Source: Belliella alkalica
GTDB taxonomy: Bacteria > Bacteroidota > Bacteroidia > Cytophagales > Cyclobacteriaceae
DNA length: 64,000 bases
Direction: 5' to 3'
Assembly: GCF_022549785.1 (NCBI RefSeq)
Contig: NZ_JAKZGO010000006.1
Span: 124,001 to 188,000, forward strand
The notes beneath the pieces were generated by a model. The model saw nothing but the letters and a program-made list of their open reading frames with translations. It did not search any database and was not told the origin of the DNA. The first letter of the stretch is position 1, and every line of letters begins with the position of its first letter. Below, one piece after another: positions 26,182-34,895 of the stretch. A program made the position numbers and the translations under genes.

Positions 26182-26810
26182 GATAGACCTCCCATGATTA
26201 AATGGTTCGAAATATGATCTTTCACTCGCTGATCATGTGTAACAATGATCAAAGCAGCACTATACTTTTTCGCTTGCTCTTGGAGTAGTTTTATGACAGC
26301 CTGAGCATTCTCGTCATCAAGACTTGCGGTAGGCTCATCAGCCAGAATCAGTTTCGGATGATTGGCTAAAGCTCTTGCTATAGATACCCTTTGAGCTTCA
26401 CCTTCGCTCAAAGTATTAACCTTTGATTTTCTCTTGTCCAATATCCCGAGTTCTTTCAGCAAATTCAGATTTTGATCCTCTTTTCTTCCAACAAAGTAAT
26501 TGGCCAATTTAAGATTTTCTTCAACTGTCAATGGTGCTAGAATATGTGGTTTTTGAAATACGATCCCTATATTTTTACCTCTAAACTTATCGAGTTCAGC
26601 TCCTTTGAGAAGGTTGATTTTTGTGTCATTTAGGATGATTTCTCCTGATTGTGGTTTAAGAAGTCCGCCAAGTATATTTAGTATGGTGGTCTTTCCACTT
26701 CCTGATTTACCCAAGATCAAAAGCTCATCTCCAGCAGACATAGAAATGTCCGGAATCTGAAACTTTAAGTCTGGGCTATATTGAAATTGAATATTTCTTA
26801 CTGATAGCAT
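26178..26810 (-). CDS. LolD/MacB-type ABC transporter ATPase
   Basis: A 210-residue ATPase. Walker A GKSGSGKTTIL, Q-loop IVFQKPHI, signature LSEGEAQRVSIARAL and Walker B LILADEPTASLD with the switch His in IVTHDQ are all intact. Its short length and its partner, an FtsX-type permease, place it in the LolD/MacB/FtsE group. It begins 2 bases after the receiver-kinase gene stop and ends overlapping the permease start, so regulator, ATPase and permease are one transcript. Confidence 0.92.
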   Translation of the reverse strand: MLSVRNIQFQYSPDLKFQIPDISMSAGDELLILGKSGSGKTTILNILGGLLKPQSGEIILNDTKINLLKGAELDKFRGKNIGIVFQKPHILAPLTVEENLKLANYFVGRKEDQNLNLLKELGILDKRKSKVNTLSEGEAQRVSIARALANHPKLILADEPTASLDDENAQAVIKLLQEQAKKYSAALIIVTHDQRVKDHISNHLIMGGLS

Positions 26811-26812
26811 AC

Positions 26813-27991
26813 TTATTTATTTACAGGAATTGAGACAAAAAACGATGTCCCTTTTCCAGGTTCACTAGTGAAATTAATCTCTCCTTTTAGTACATCCACA
26901 CATTTTTTGACGATTGATAGACCCAATCCAGACCCTTCTATGATCCCTACATTTTTTGCCCTGAAAAACCTATCAAACATTTGATCTTGTTCCTCTTTTG
27001 GAATACCTATACCATGATCTCGCACCTCAGATTTTATCAATCCATTTTCTCCCCAAATTGAAAACTCCACTTCCTGACCATCTTTGGAATATTTGACTGC
27101 ATTGGAAAGTAGGTTTTCAAAAATTTGATATAATAGCTCTACATCTGAAGTAATTGTTTTTGGTATTTCCCCAACTTGAAGGTTAATTTTCACTTTGTTC
27201 TCAGAACTAGCTTTTACCACATCTATTACTTCATTGATAAAGGCAGCGGTAAACATTTTTTTCGGATTATAATCTATCTTATTTGCATCTGCTTTACCAA
27301 AGAAAAGTACAGAAGTCAAAAGGTTATTTAAACTTCTAACGGAGTTTTCTATTTTCTTTGCGTGTTTACCTATTTTTTGTTTGAATGGATGGTCTTTTTC
27401 TGCATAGATTTGCAAGAGCTGTGCTGAACTAAGGATTGATGTCAATGGTGTTTTGAATCCATGGGAAACATTCAGTACGATCCTTGATTTTAATTCGCCA
27501 ATCTCCCTTTCTTTTTCCAACGCACGTATCAATTCTTTGTTTGCATTGTGAAGGTCTGCTGTTCTCTGTTTTACTTTTTCTTCTAGCTCATTGTTGAGTT
27601 TTTGAAGTTCCTTTTCCTTTCTGTCTTTGAAAATTGCCAACTCGATCACCATATTCAGTTCTCGGATATTAAATGGCTTAATGACATAGGCACTAGGGTT
27701 AGTTCCTACCACTTTGGTAAGTGTTTCAGAATCGGAACTTGCACTCAAATAAACAACTGGGATATCATATTTTTCATTGATAATCTCAGTTGTTTTGATC
27801 CCATCAAGCTCACCTGAAAGATTGATATCCATCATGACAATATCAGCTTGATGTTCTTCCAGAATCTCTAAGGCTTTTTCACCAGAATCTGAAATCCCTA
27901 TAATTCGATGATTATTTTTCTCAAGTGCCTTTTTTAACAAGAGAGCTGACACATGATCATCTTCAGTAATTAATATCCTTAATGGAAACAT
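26813..27991 (-). CDS. Receiver-histidine kinase hybrid with altered H-box
   Basis: A 392-residue soluble protein. Residues about 4-120 form a receiver domain (acidic pocket TEDDHV, phospho-Asp in VMMDINLSG, Lys in YVIKPF). A coiled coil follows (about 125-170), then a HisKA domain and HATPase (IFENLLSNAVKYS, DHGIGIP, GSGLGLSIVKK). The H-box reads VSHGFKTPL, with Gly where most kinases have Glu or Asp next to the His (codons at 27458-27463). No membrane part or DNA-binding output is seen. It is cotranscribed with an ABC transporter, 2 bases before the ATPase. Confidence 0.9.
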   Translation of the reverse strand: MFPLRILITEDDHVSALLLKKALEKNNHRIIGISDSGEKALEILEEHQADIVMMDINLSGELDGIKTTEIINEKYDIPVVYLSASSDSETLTKVVGTNPSAYVIKPFNIRELNMVIELAIFKDRKEKELQKLNNELEEKVKQRTADLHNANKELIRALEKEREIGELKSRIVLNVSHGFKTPLTSILSSAQLLQIYAEKDHPFKQKIGKHAKKIENSVRSLNNLLTSVLFFGKADANKIDYNPKKMFTAAFINEVIDVVKASSENKVKINLQVGEIPKTITSDVELLYQIFENLLSNAVKYSKDGQEVEFSIWGENGLIKSEVRDHGIGIPKEEQDQMFDRFFRAKNVGIIEGSGLGLSIVKKCVDVLKGEINFTSEPGKGTSFFVSIPVNK

Positions 27992-28043
27992 GGGCGTTTT
28001 TTAATAATGGCTGCAAATTACGAGTTTAAATCATTTACTAAAA

Positions 28044-31000
28044 TCAAATGTTGCCCAAAGGTAAAATGACTTTTACATAGGTACCATTTCCTTTCAAACT
28101 TTCAATTTTAATTTCACCATTAAGTATATCTATAAGATTTTTCGTTATGGTCAAACCAAGGCCTGTACCTTCATATTTTCTACCATAACCCTCACTTTCT
28201 TGTTCGAAAGGTCTAAATAGTTTTTTCATAAAATCTTCTGTCATCCCTATTCCATTATCCGAAACTTCAAACACTAAGCTAGAATTGACTTTTCCGACTT
28301 TTATAGATATTAGACCTTCATCGGTATATTTGATAGCGTTTCCAACTAGATTGTTAATAATAATTCCAAAATATCGTTGGTCAATAATTCCTATAAATGG
28401 TTTTGTTTCAAATTTTGTAGACAATAGAAGCCCTTTTTTAATTGCCAAAGTTTTGAGTGGCAATAATACCTTTCCTACAAAATCATTTACATTAGTCTCC
28501 TGATATACTACTTCAAATTTATTGGCTTCAATTTTTGCCATATCCAAAATACTATTGATCGTACTTAATAGTCTTTCTCCTGATTCATAAATGATATCAA
28601 GCTGAGAAACCAATTCGGCATCATCCCCCCATTGTTCAATGATGTTCTCTGTACTTCCCAATATTCCATTCAATGGTGTTCTGACTTCATGGCTCATGTT
28701 TGACAAGATATTTGACTTCAATTTGTTGGCTTCTTCTGCTTTTACTTTTGCTGACTCTAAGCCTTTCTCGTAGTCTTTTTTATCCGTAACATCCCTGAAA
28801 ACTGAAAGCATAATGGGTTTTTCATCAAATTCGGTGTTCAATCGGGTTATATACATCTCGATATACCTTAAGCCGTTTTTCAATGGCATCTCCATTTCAA
28901 AAGTAGCTCCCTCTCCAAGGTTACTATCCAAAACACTTATTACTTTTTGTTTTTGATCATGATAGTAATTTGGGTCTGAATATAAATCTTTAATATTGGA
29001 CCCACTTAAATCTTCTATATCAAATCCTACCAACTTTGCGAAACTTGGATTCACTTCCAATATCTTCCCTCCTTCTATAGAAAGCATCAATCCATCAGCA
29101 GAGCTATTCCATACATTTTTAAATTGGTTTTCTGATACTACCGCTTGTTTTGTTTTCTCATCTATAGTTTGCTTTAAGATACTTTGCTTTCTCCACTGAT
29201 TCATAAACGCATTTAATAAAAAACCTATTCCAAAAAACAGAAGTAAGATAAAAATCACAAACCAAGTTTGAAGATAAATTGGCTTAAGAATCGTAAATGG
29301 CTGACTTGAAATGATATCACCATCATAAATACCTCTTAAACTTGCTTCCATTTTGAATACATAATCACCCGGAGGCAAATTATTGAATACCAAAACATTT
29401 GATCTAGGGTTTACAATTTCTTGCCATGAATCATGATATCCTTCAAGTTTGTACCTTACAGTCAGATTGGAGTTTTGTAGAAAACTAACAGCCCTATATT
29501 TCACCTCTATTGAGTTGTTTTCAAATTGGATTTTATTGGAACTTGGAAAGGGAATTCCTTTATTAAGGAGGTTTAATTCCAAAATCTCCGTAATCGGCTG
29601 CAAAATCTTTCTATCATCTTCATCAGGATAATAAATAGATAAACCACGTTGCGTTCCAATGAATATCTCACCATTATCACCATCGATCAAAGCCCCTCGA
29701 TTGATCTCAGAACCCACCAATCCACTTTTTTCATCATACTTTACTATTCCAGACTTACCTATGAGGTAAACCCCTTGGTCTGTCCCTGCCCAAATATTTT
29801 GATCTTTATCGACATGTAATGCATAAACAGGCCTTGTTATCTTTTGACCATTTAGCTCAAGTTCTTTGACTTCACCATCTTTATAAATTTTCAGCCCATT
29901 TTCTGTACCCAAATATATCTCATCATTTAATTCCAAATAATCAAAGCCAATTACATTTATAAACTGGGAAGTCTCTAGGATAACATTTTGTAAAAAAGTA
30001 TTTCCTCCTTGCATAAATATCATTCGCCCATCTTTCAACAGACCTACTTTTCTTAGAAAGACTTCATCTTGATTAAAACTTCCTAGAATTAAATTAGTGA
30101 TATCATTCGAAAAATGACCTGATAGTTTGTTATTAATATTTGAAAGATAAATTTTATCTCTACTTACGATAATCAAACTGTCGCCAATTGCTCGGACTGC
30201 AGTCACAAACTTCCCAACAGGACTTTCTTCAAAACCCAAGGAATTTGTCTTTTCATCATATCTTCCCACCCCAGCAAGGTTAGATGAAAACCAAATTATT
30301 CCATTTTTATCTCTTGAAAAATTAGTAATCCTGTTTCTAGGTTGACTTGCATGGACTTTGTCATGCAGGAGTGTCTGCAAACTGCTACCATCAAGTAACT
30401 GTAAACCATTATTGTAGCCAATCAAATACTTATTCTCTTTTAATCTAATCAAAGCTGTCACTTCATCATCCAAAAGTATACGTGAATCAAAATTCAAAAA
30501 CCTGATTGAGTTGATATTCACTAACCCTCTGTGCGTCCCGATCCAAATAATCCCTTCCCTATCCACAAAAGCTGAATAAATACTTATGGATTTAATTGCA
30601 TCAGCAGCGCTAATTTCCTGAATTTGATTTAGTGCAGGTGAATATTTATACAGCTGGGAATTGAAAAAATAATAGATCTTCCCTTGTGAAATTTGCAAAT
30701 CGGCATAGTCAACTGCACTATATATATCATTTATAAATCCTTGATGGATGATTTCGTCTACTTCTAAAAATCCCACACCTGACGCAAGAAAACCTTTCCC
30801 TAAATAGTAGTACTTATTGTGCTCCTCAGAATAGGAAATATGAGTGATCTTCGAAGGCAATTCAAGTCCCTTATATTCTATCTCAGTAACAGTAACCCCG
30901 TCCATAAAAAAAGTAGCTAACTCAAAAAAGAGATACGTTTTACCATCTTTTTCATAAATTGACCTTAACCATCCTTCGCTATAAAAATTATGCTCTATAC

Positions 31001-31478
31001 GAATCCAAGATTTTGAATCACCTACAGAGTAATAGGCTTCATTTGCAAAAAAAAGAAAAACTTTTTTATCCTTTCCTTTACCTGTCACAGCAAACTCAAG
31101 GTATGTTAAACCTTCTTTTTCACTCAAAGCTTCAGGCAAGACCTTTTCCTGCCATAATCCGTCTTTAAAATAAAAAGCTTTAGCATCCTTAATCTGATTT
31201 GCTACCCAGACATACCCATCTTCATCTTTAAACAATTTCACCTTATTTGTCAACTGACTGGAAATCTCGTCAGGAATAGTATAAGTAAATATCCCATCAG
31301 AGTAAAAAACACCATCATTGGTATTGAACCACATCAAACCTTTATCGTCTTGAATAACACCACTTACATTATCAGTGGGTAATTCAACACCTTTGATCTG
31401 TCTATTAAACTGAAATGATTGTGATAAGACAAAACCGTAAGTAAGAAAGCAAGTAATAAATAAGATGATTTTTCTCAT
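28044..31478 (-). CDS. Two-component regulator propeller sensor histidine kinase with PAS domain
   Basis: A 1144-residue sensor. Signal peptide (to about 19), then repeated propeller blades (GVIQDDKGLMWFNTNDGVF, IWIGTHRGLV, IWAGTDQGVY, IFIGTQRGLS; about 30-640), a Y_Y_Y domain ending NNLPPGDYVFKMEAS (about 675-745), a membrane helix (about 755-778), a PAS domain (about 800-910), HisKA with normal NMSHEVRTPLNG, and HATPase with DNGIGM and GTGLGLTI. Unlike hybrid HTCS proteins it has no receiver or AraC output. It lies 52 bases upstream of the receiver-kinase gene and may feed phosphate into it. Confidence 0.92.
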   Translation of the reverse strand: MRKIILFITCFLTYGFVLSQSFQFNRQIKGVELPTDNVSGVIQDDKGLMWFNTNDGVFYSDGIFTYTIPDEISSQLTNKVKLFKDEDGYVWVANQIKDAKAFYFKDGLWQEKVLPEALSEKEGLTYLEFAVTGKGKDKKVFLFFANEAYYSVGDSKSWIRIEHNFYSEGWLRSIYEKDGKTYLFFELATFFMDGVTVTEIEYKGLELPSKITHISYSEEHNKYYYLGKGFLASGVGFLEVDEIIHQGFINDIYSAVDYADLQISQGKIYYFFNSQLYKYSPALNQIQEISAADAIKSISIYSAFVDREGIIWIGTHRGLVNINSIRFLNFDSRILLDDEVTALIRLKENKYLIGYNNGLQLLDGSSLQTLLHDKVHASQPRNRITNFSRDKNGIIWFSSNLAGVGRYDEKTNSLGFEESPVGKFVTAVRAIGDSLIIVSRDKIYLSNINNKLSGHFSNDITNLILGSFNQDEVFLRKVGLLKDGRMIFMQGGNTFLQNVILETSQFINVIGFDYLELNDEIYLGTENGLKIYKDGEVKELELNGQKITRPVYALHVDKDQNIWAGTDQGVYLIGKSGIVKYDEKSGLVGSEINRGALIDGDNGEIFIGTQRGLSIYYPDEDDRKILQPITEILELNLLNKGIPFPSSNKIQFENNSIEVKYRAVSFLQNSNLTVRYKLEGYHDSWQEIVNPRSNVLVFNNLPPGDYVFKMEASLRGIYDGDIISSQPFTILKPIYLQTWFVIFILLLFFGIGFLLNAFMNQWRKQSILKQTIDEKTKQAVVSENQFKNVWNSSADGLMLSIEGGKILEVNPSFAKLVGFDIEDLSGSNIKDLYSDPNYYHDQKQKVISVLDSNLGEGATFEMEMPLKNGLRYIEMYITRLNTEFDEKPIMLSVFRDVTDKKDYEKGLESAKVKAEEANKLKSNILSNMSHEVRTPLNGILGSTENIIEQWGDDAELVSQLDIIYESGERLLSTINSILDMAKIEANKFEVVYQETNVNDFVGKVLLPLKTLAIKKGLLLSTKFETKPFIGIIDQRYFGIIINNLVGNAIKYTDEGLISIKVGKVNSSLVFEVSDNGIGMTEDFMKKLFRPFEQESEGYGRKYEGTGLGLTITKNLIDILNGEIKIESLKGNGTYVKVILPLGNI

Positions 31479-31577
31479 AATAGCCTTAAAGCACCCTCTA
31501 AATTATAAAAAGTTAACCACAGTGTAAATTAAATTGATATTGTTTCCAAATTCTTTTTATGTAAGGGCATATTCCTT

Positions 31578-31585
31578 TATTTTTG
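31578..31585 (+). promoter_or_regulatory. Candidate -7 element for sucD
   Basis: TATTTTTG matches TAnnTTTG and lies 31 bases before the chosen sucD ATG. A -33 TTTG is not clear. Its position inside the longer open frame supports the downstream start. Confidence 0.45.
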
Positions 31586-31608
31586 TGACAAACTTTAAAA
31601 ATCGCAAC

Positions 31609-32490
31609 ATGAGTGTATTAGTCAATAAAAATTCAAAAGTGATTGTGCAAGGGTTTACGGGATCTGAAGGATCTTTCCATGCACAGCAAATGATAGAGTA
31701 TGGAACCAACGTCGTTGGAGGAGTAACTCCAGGGAAAGGCGGTTCTACACACTTAGAGAAGCCTGTTTTCAATTCCGTTGAAGATGCTGTAGCTAAGACT
31801 GGTGCAGACACTTCAATCATTTTCGTACCACCGGCATTTGCTGCTGATGCGATCATGGAAGCTGCTGATGCCGGCATCAAAGTAATCATTGCAATCACCG
31901 AAGGAATTCCAGTGGCTGATATGATGAAAGCAAAACCATATATTAAAGAAAGAGGAGCAACCCTGATTGGCCCTAACTGTCCTGGTGTAATCACTCCAGG
32001 AGAAGCCAAAGTAGGTATCATGCCTGGTTTTGTGTTCAAAAAAGGTAGAATCGGTATTGTTTCCAAATCTGGCACTTTGACTTATGAAGCTGCTGATCAA
32101 GTAGCAAAAGCTGGACTAGGTGTATCTACAGCTATCGGTATCGGTGGTGACCCTATAATTGGAACATCTACTAAAGATGCTGTTCAACTATTAATGGAAG
32201 ACCCTGAGACTGATGCTATTGTAATGATTGGTGAAATCGGAGGGAATTATGAAGCTGATGCTGCAAGATGGATCAGAGAAACTGGCAACAAAAAGCCTGT
32301 GGTAGGTTTTATCGCTGGACAAACTGCGCCTCCTGGTAGAAGAATGGGACATGCTGGCGCGATCGTAGGTGGTGCTGATGATACCGCTGAAGCAAAAATG
32401 AGAATTATGAGAGAAAATGGAATACATGTAGCTGAATCACCAGCTGAGATTGGTGCCGTAATGGCTAAGGCTCTTGGTGTAGAAGCTTAA
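31609..32490 (+). CDS. sucD: Succinate-CoA ligase subunit alpha
   Basis: I start at the ATG at 31609 (293 residues, the family norm), where the protein begins [20 protein letters not shown]; the longer frame would run through the promoter. Motifs: CoA-binding Rossmann [12 protein letters not shown], the ATP-side [30 protein letters not shown], and the phosphorylated His in [10 protein letters not shown]. It forms succinate from succinyl-CoA in the TCA cycle. sucC is not adjacent, as is usual in Bacteroidota. A strong terminator follows. Confidence 0.97.
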   Translation: MSVLVNKNSKVIVQGFTGSEGSFHAQQMIEYGTNVVGGVTPGKGGSTHLEKPVFNSVEDAVAKTGADTSIIFVPPAFAADAIMEAADAGIKVIIAITEGIPVADMMKAKPYIKERGATLIGPNCPGVITPGEAKVGIMPGFVFKKGRIGIVSKSGTLTYEAADQVAKAGLGVSTAIGIGGDPIIGTSTKDAVQLLMEDPETDAIVMIGEIGGNYEADAARWIRETGNKKPVVGFIAGQTAPPGRRMGHAGAIVGGADDTAEAKMRIMRENGIHVAESPAEIGAVMAKALGVEA

Positions 32491-32806
32491 TTATGATTTC
32501 CATAAAAACAATTAATAGATTATTTTTATAGTCTATAATCAAATCGCTCTGAATATCCTCAGAGCGATTTTTTTTTGCTGTAAACTGTTCTGTTTTCTTC
32601 ATTTTTTACCATTTAAAGCAATTATTTAGGTTATTCTTGGGTATTGCTAGAAACAAAATTTTTTATCTACTAAAATTTGAATGGTATCAAAATCATAGCT
32701 GAATTATCAATATACCACTCCATTCAGGCCAACCTTTTTAGTGTTTAGTACCGTATAGTTTTTTTCAAATGATTATCTCATTGTTTCATATCTAAAAAAA
32801 TATAAG
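32491..32806. other. Intergenic region sucD-nhaA
   Basis: A 316-base gap with the sucD terminator at its left end and presumably the nhaA promoter at its right. I saw no convincing -7/-33 pair, riboswitch fold or hidden gene in it. Confidence 0.4.
32541..32576 (+). terminator. Rho-independent terminator after sucD
   Basis: Perfect 12-bp stem: AAATCGCTCTGA (32541-32552) with 32559-32570, 6-base loop, then T-run. About 50 bases after the sucD stop. Confidence 0.9.
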
Positions 32807-34162
32807 ATGACTATTGAAAACTTAAAATTCGATAAACTAAGTCCTTTTGTGCAGTTTATAAGAAAAAGTACATTTGGTTCATTTTTACTCTTTTTTTCAG
32901 CCGGATTGGCATTGCTACTTGCCAACTCGCCAGCAAATGTACATATACAATGGTTTTTGAACCAAAAAATAGGGTTTACTATAAGTGGATTCTCTTTAGA
33001 AAAGCCTCTCTTACTATGGATCAACGATGGATTGATGTCTATATTCTTCTTTGTCGTAGGTTTGGAACTAAAAAGAGAAATCCTAGCTGGCGAACTCTCC
33101 GTACCAAAAAATGTACTCATGCCAATCGTAGGTGCTATTGGTGGAATGCTTCTACCCGCCTTGATTTATATCATTTTCAATATTGGCGGTTCGGCTGAGG
33201 CTTTGAGAGGATGGGGAATTCCTATGGCTACTGATATAGCTTTTGCTCTTGGAGTACTTTACTTGCTTGGACCCAAAGTACCTATTCAACTAAAAGTCTT
33301 TCTAACTGCTTTAGCTATTATTGACGACTTGGGGGCTGTATTGATTGTCGCTATATTTTACACTTCTGAAATTTCAACCCAAAACCTATTTATTGCGGGA
33401 CTAATATTGAGCTTTATGTTTCTACTTAGTAAGCTGGGTGTAAGAAGGGTTTTGATTTTTTCTATTTTAGGAATTGGAGGAGTTTGGTTAGCCACTTTAC
33501 TATCTGGCGTACATGCTACTATAGCTGCTGTTCTTGTTGCTTTTGTAATTCCAGCTGACAGACGGATCAACAAAGCAAAATATATAGAATCTATTAACTC
33601 ACTAACTGAGAAATTTAAAAAAGCAAAAATGTCAAAAAATGATGAATATCTCCTTTCTAGCGAAGAGGAGAACATCATCGGAGAAATAAAAAGAATCTCA
33701 AAGGCTTCCATTTCCCCAATGCAAAGATTAGAAAGAAGCATGCATGGACTGGTAGCTTACTTAGTAATGCCAATTTTTGCACTTGCCAACGCTGGGGTAA
33801 TAATCGACAATAATTGGATTGAAATGATAAGTAGTCCTATTGCTTTAGGTGTTGGAGTAGGATTGGTATTGGGTAAAATTCTAGGGATTTATGGGTTATC
33901 AACCTTAGGAATTAAACTTGGCTGGTTCAGTATGCCAAATGGTCTCAACAATTCAATGCTTTTGGGAATATCATTCTTGGCAGCAATTGGTTTCACAATG
34001 TCATTATTCATCAACTCACTTGCATTTTCTAACCCGATGTATCTTGAACAAGCAAAAATGGGGGTTCTGCTGGCTTCATTTATCTCAGGAACACTAGGCT
34101 ACTTTATTTTGAAAAAATCAATAAAATCTGATATGAATATCAGCCATGACCCAAAGATGTAA
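32807..34162 (+). CDS. nhaA: Na+/H+ antiporter NhaA
   Basis: A 451-residue antiporter with about twelve membrane helices. The sodium site Asp pair is in ALAIIDDLGAVLIVAIFY, and the early INDGLMSIFFFVVGLELKREI and GIPMATDIAFALGVLYLLG are family signatures. A charged insert of about 60 residues (near 255-310, KYIESINSLTEKFKKAKM and onward) sits between the two bundles; this makes it longer than the E. coli protein, as in other Bacteroidota. It exports Na+ in exchange for protons, giving sodium and pH tolerance. Confidence 0.96.
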   Translation: MTIENLKFDKLSPFVQFIRKSTFGSFLLFFSAGLALLLANSPANVHIQWFLNQKIGFTISGFSLEKPLLLWINDGLMSIFFFVVGLELKREILAGELSVPKNVLMPIVGAIGGMLLPALIYIIFNIGGSAEALRGWGIPMATDIAFALGVLYLLGPKVPIQLKVFLTALAIIDDLGAVLIVAIFYTSEISTQNLFIAGLILSFMFLLSKLGVRRVLIFSILGIGGVWLATLLSGVHATIAAVLVAFVIPADRRINKAKYIESINSLTEKFKKAKMSKNDEYLLSSEEENIIGEIKRISKASISPMQRLERSMHGLVAYLVMPIFALANAGVIIDNNWIEMISSPIALGVGVGLVLGKILGIYGLSTLGIKLGWFSMPNGLNNSMLLGISFLAAIGFTMSLFINSLAFSNPMYLEQAKMGVLLASFISGTLGYFILKKSIKSDMNISHDPKM

Positions 34163-34378
34163 ATCTTTCACTTGTCATAATGCTTATAATCATCAACAGA
34201 CCTCAGCTGATTGAAATGTACTTCATACATTAATTTAAATGGCTACTATTGTTATCTATGACAATCATAATAATTCACTATTTATCAGTACACAATTTGA
34301 TTTAAAAACCAACATTATACTTGGCTACTGGCAAGAAAAAGAATGAAAAATACAATCTGAAAAATTAATAATTAAAAA

Positions 34379-34416
34379 AATAAGCCCGATTTTATTAGAA
34401 TCAGGGCTTATTTTTA
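34379..34416. terminator. Bidirectional terminator between nhaA and coiled-coil gene
   Basis: AATAAGCCC (34379-34387) pairs with GGGCTTATT (34404-34412), extended inward by GATT/AATC with one bulge. A-run on the left and T-run on the right allow action on both strands; the minus-strand gene ends 16 bases to the right. Confidence 0.8.
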
Positions 34417-34431
34417 TATTGATATCGAAAA

Positions 34432-34701
34432 CTACTCTTCAATTTTATCTAATCCATGTTTCTGCTCAAACTGATTTCTTTTGATTTCGAAACGTTCTAC
34501 CTCAGTATTTATCAAATCCAAGGAGTCATTGTATCTGCTAAAAAGATCACCCATGTTTTTTTCCATTTCAGAAAAGTTGAATTCCATGGCATCCATTTGA
34601 AGCTTAGAAGATTTTTCAATCATGGCTACTTGGCTGTTTTTCAGATCTTCCATCATCCTCAACGCCCTGTCCATTTTCTCTAATTTTTCTCTGTTATCCA
34701 T
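34432..34701 (-). CDS. Small coiled-coil protein, unrecognised
   Basis: An 89-residue, strongly charged helical protein (MDNREKLEKMDRALRMMEDL, then heptad-like SKLQMDAMEFNFSEMEKNMG and LINTEVERFEIKRNQFEQKH). No signal peptide or membrane segment. I know no named family. It ends at a good terminator, and a TCTTTGCAC sequence lies 33 bases upstream of its start (34733-34741), similar to the promoter start regions of other genes here. Confidence 0.65.
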   Translation of the reverse strand: MDNREKLEKMDRALRMMEDLKNSQVAMIEKSSKLQMDAMEFNFSEMEKNMGDLFSRYNDSLDLINTEVERFEIKRNQFEQKHGLDKIEE

Positions 34702-34867
34702 AATGTTTTATTAATTGTTTGATAAGTACAGTGCAAAGACCGTTCCGAAGCATTGTTTTTCTATTTTTAAACATAAAATGAAAGAACTCTCCAAATTTTT
34801 TAAGATAAGCAAAACTTATGGAGCCAACTAATCTTAAAATCTTTCAATTTTTAAATCATCAATTCCT

Positions 34868-34875
34868 TACATTTG
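34868..34875 (+). promoter_or_regulatory. Candidate -7 element for the ABC-F gene
   Basis: TACATTTG matches TAnnTTTG and lies 20 bases before the ATG at 34896, so it favours that start over an upstream one that would lie before the promoter. Confidence 0.45.
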
Positions 34876-34895
34876 CATCTTCAAATTCGAATTTC

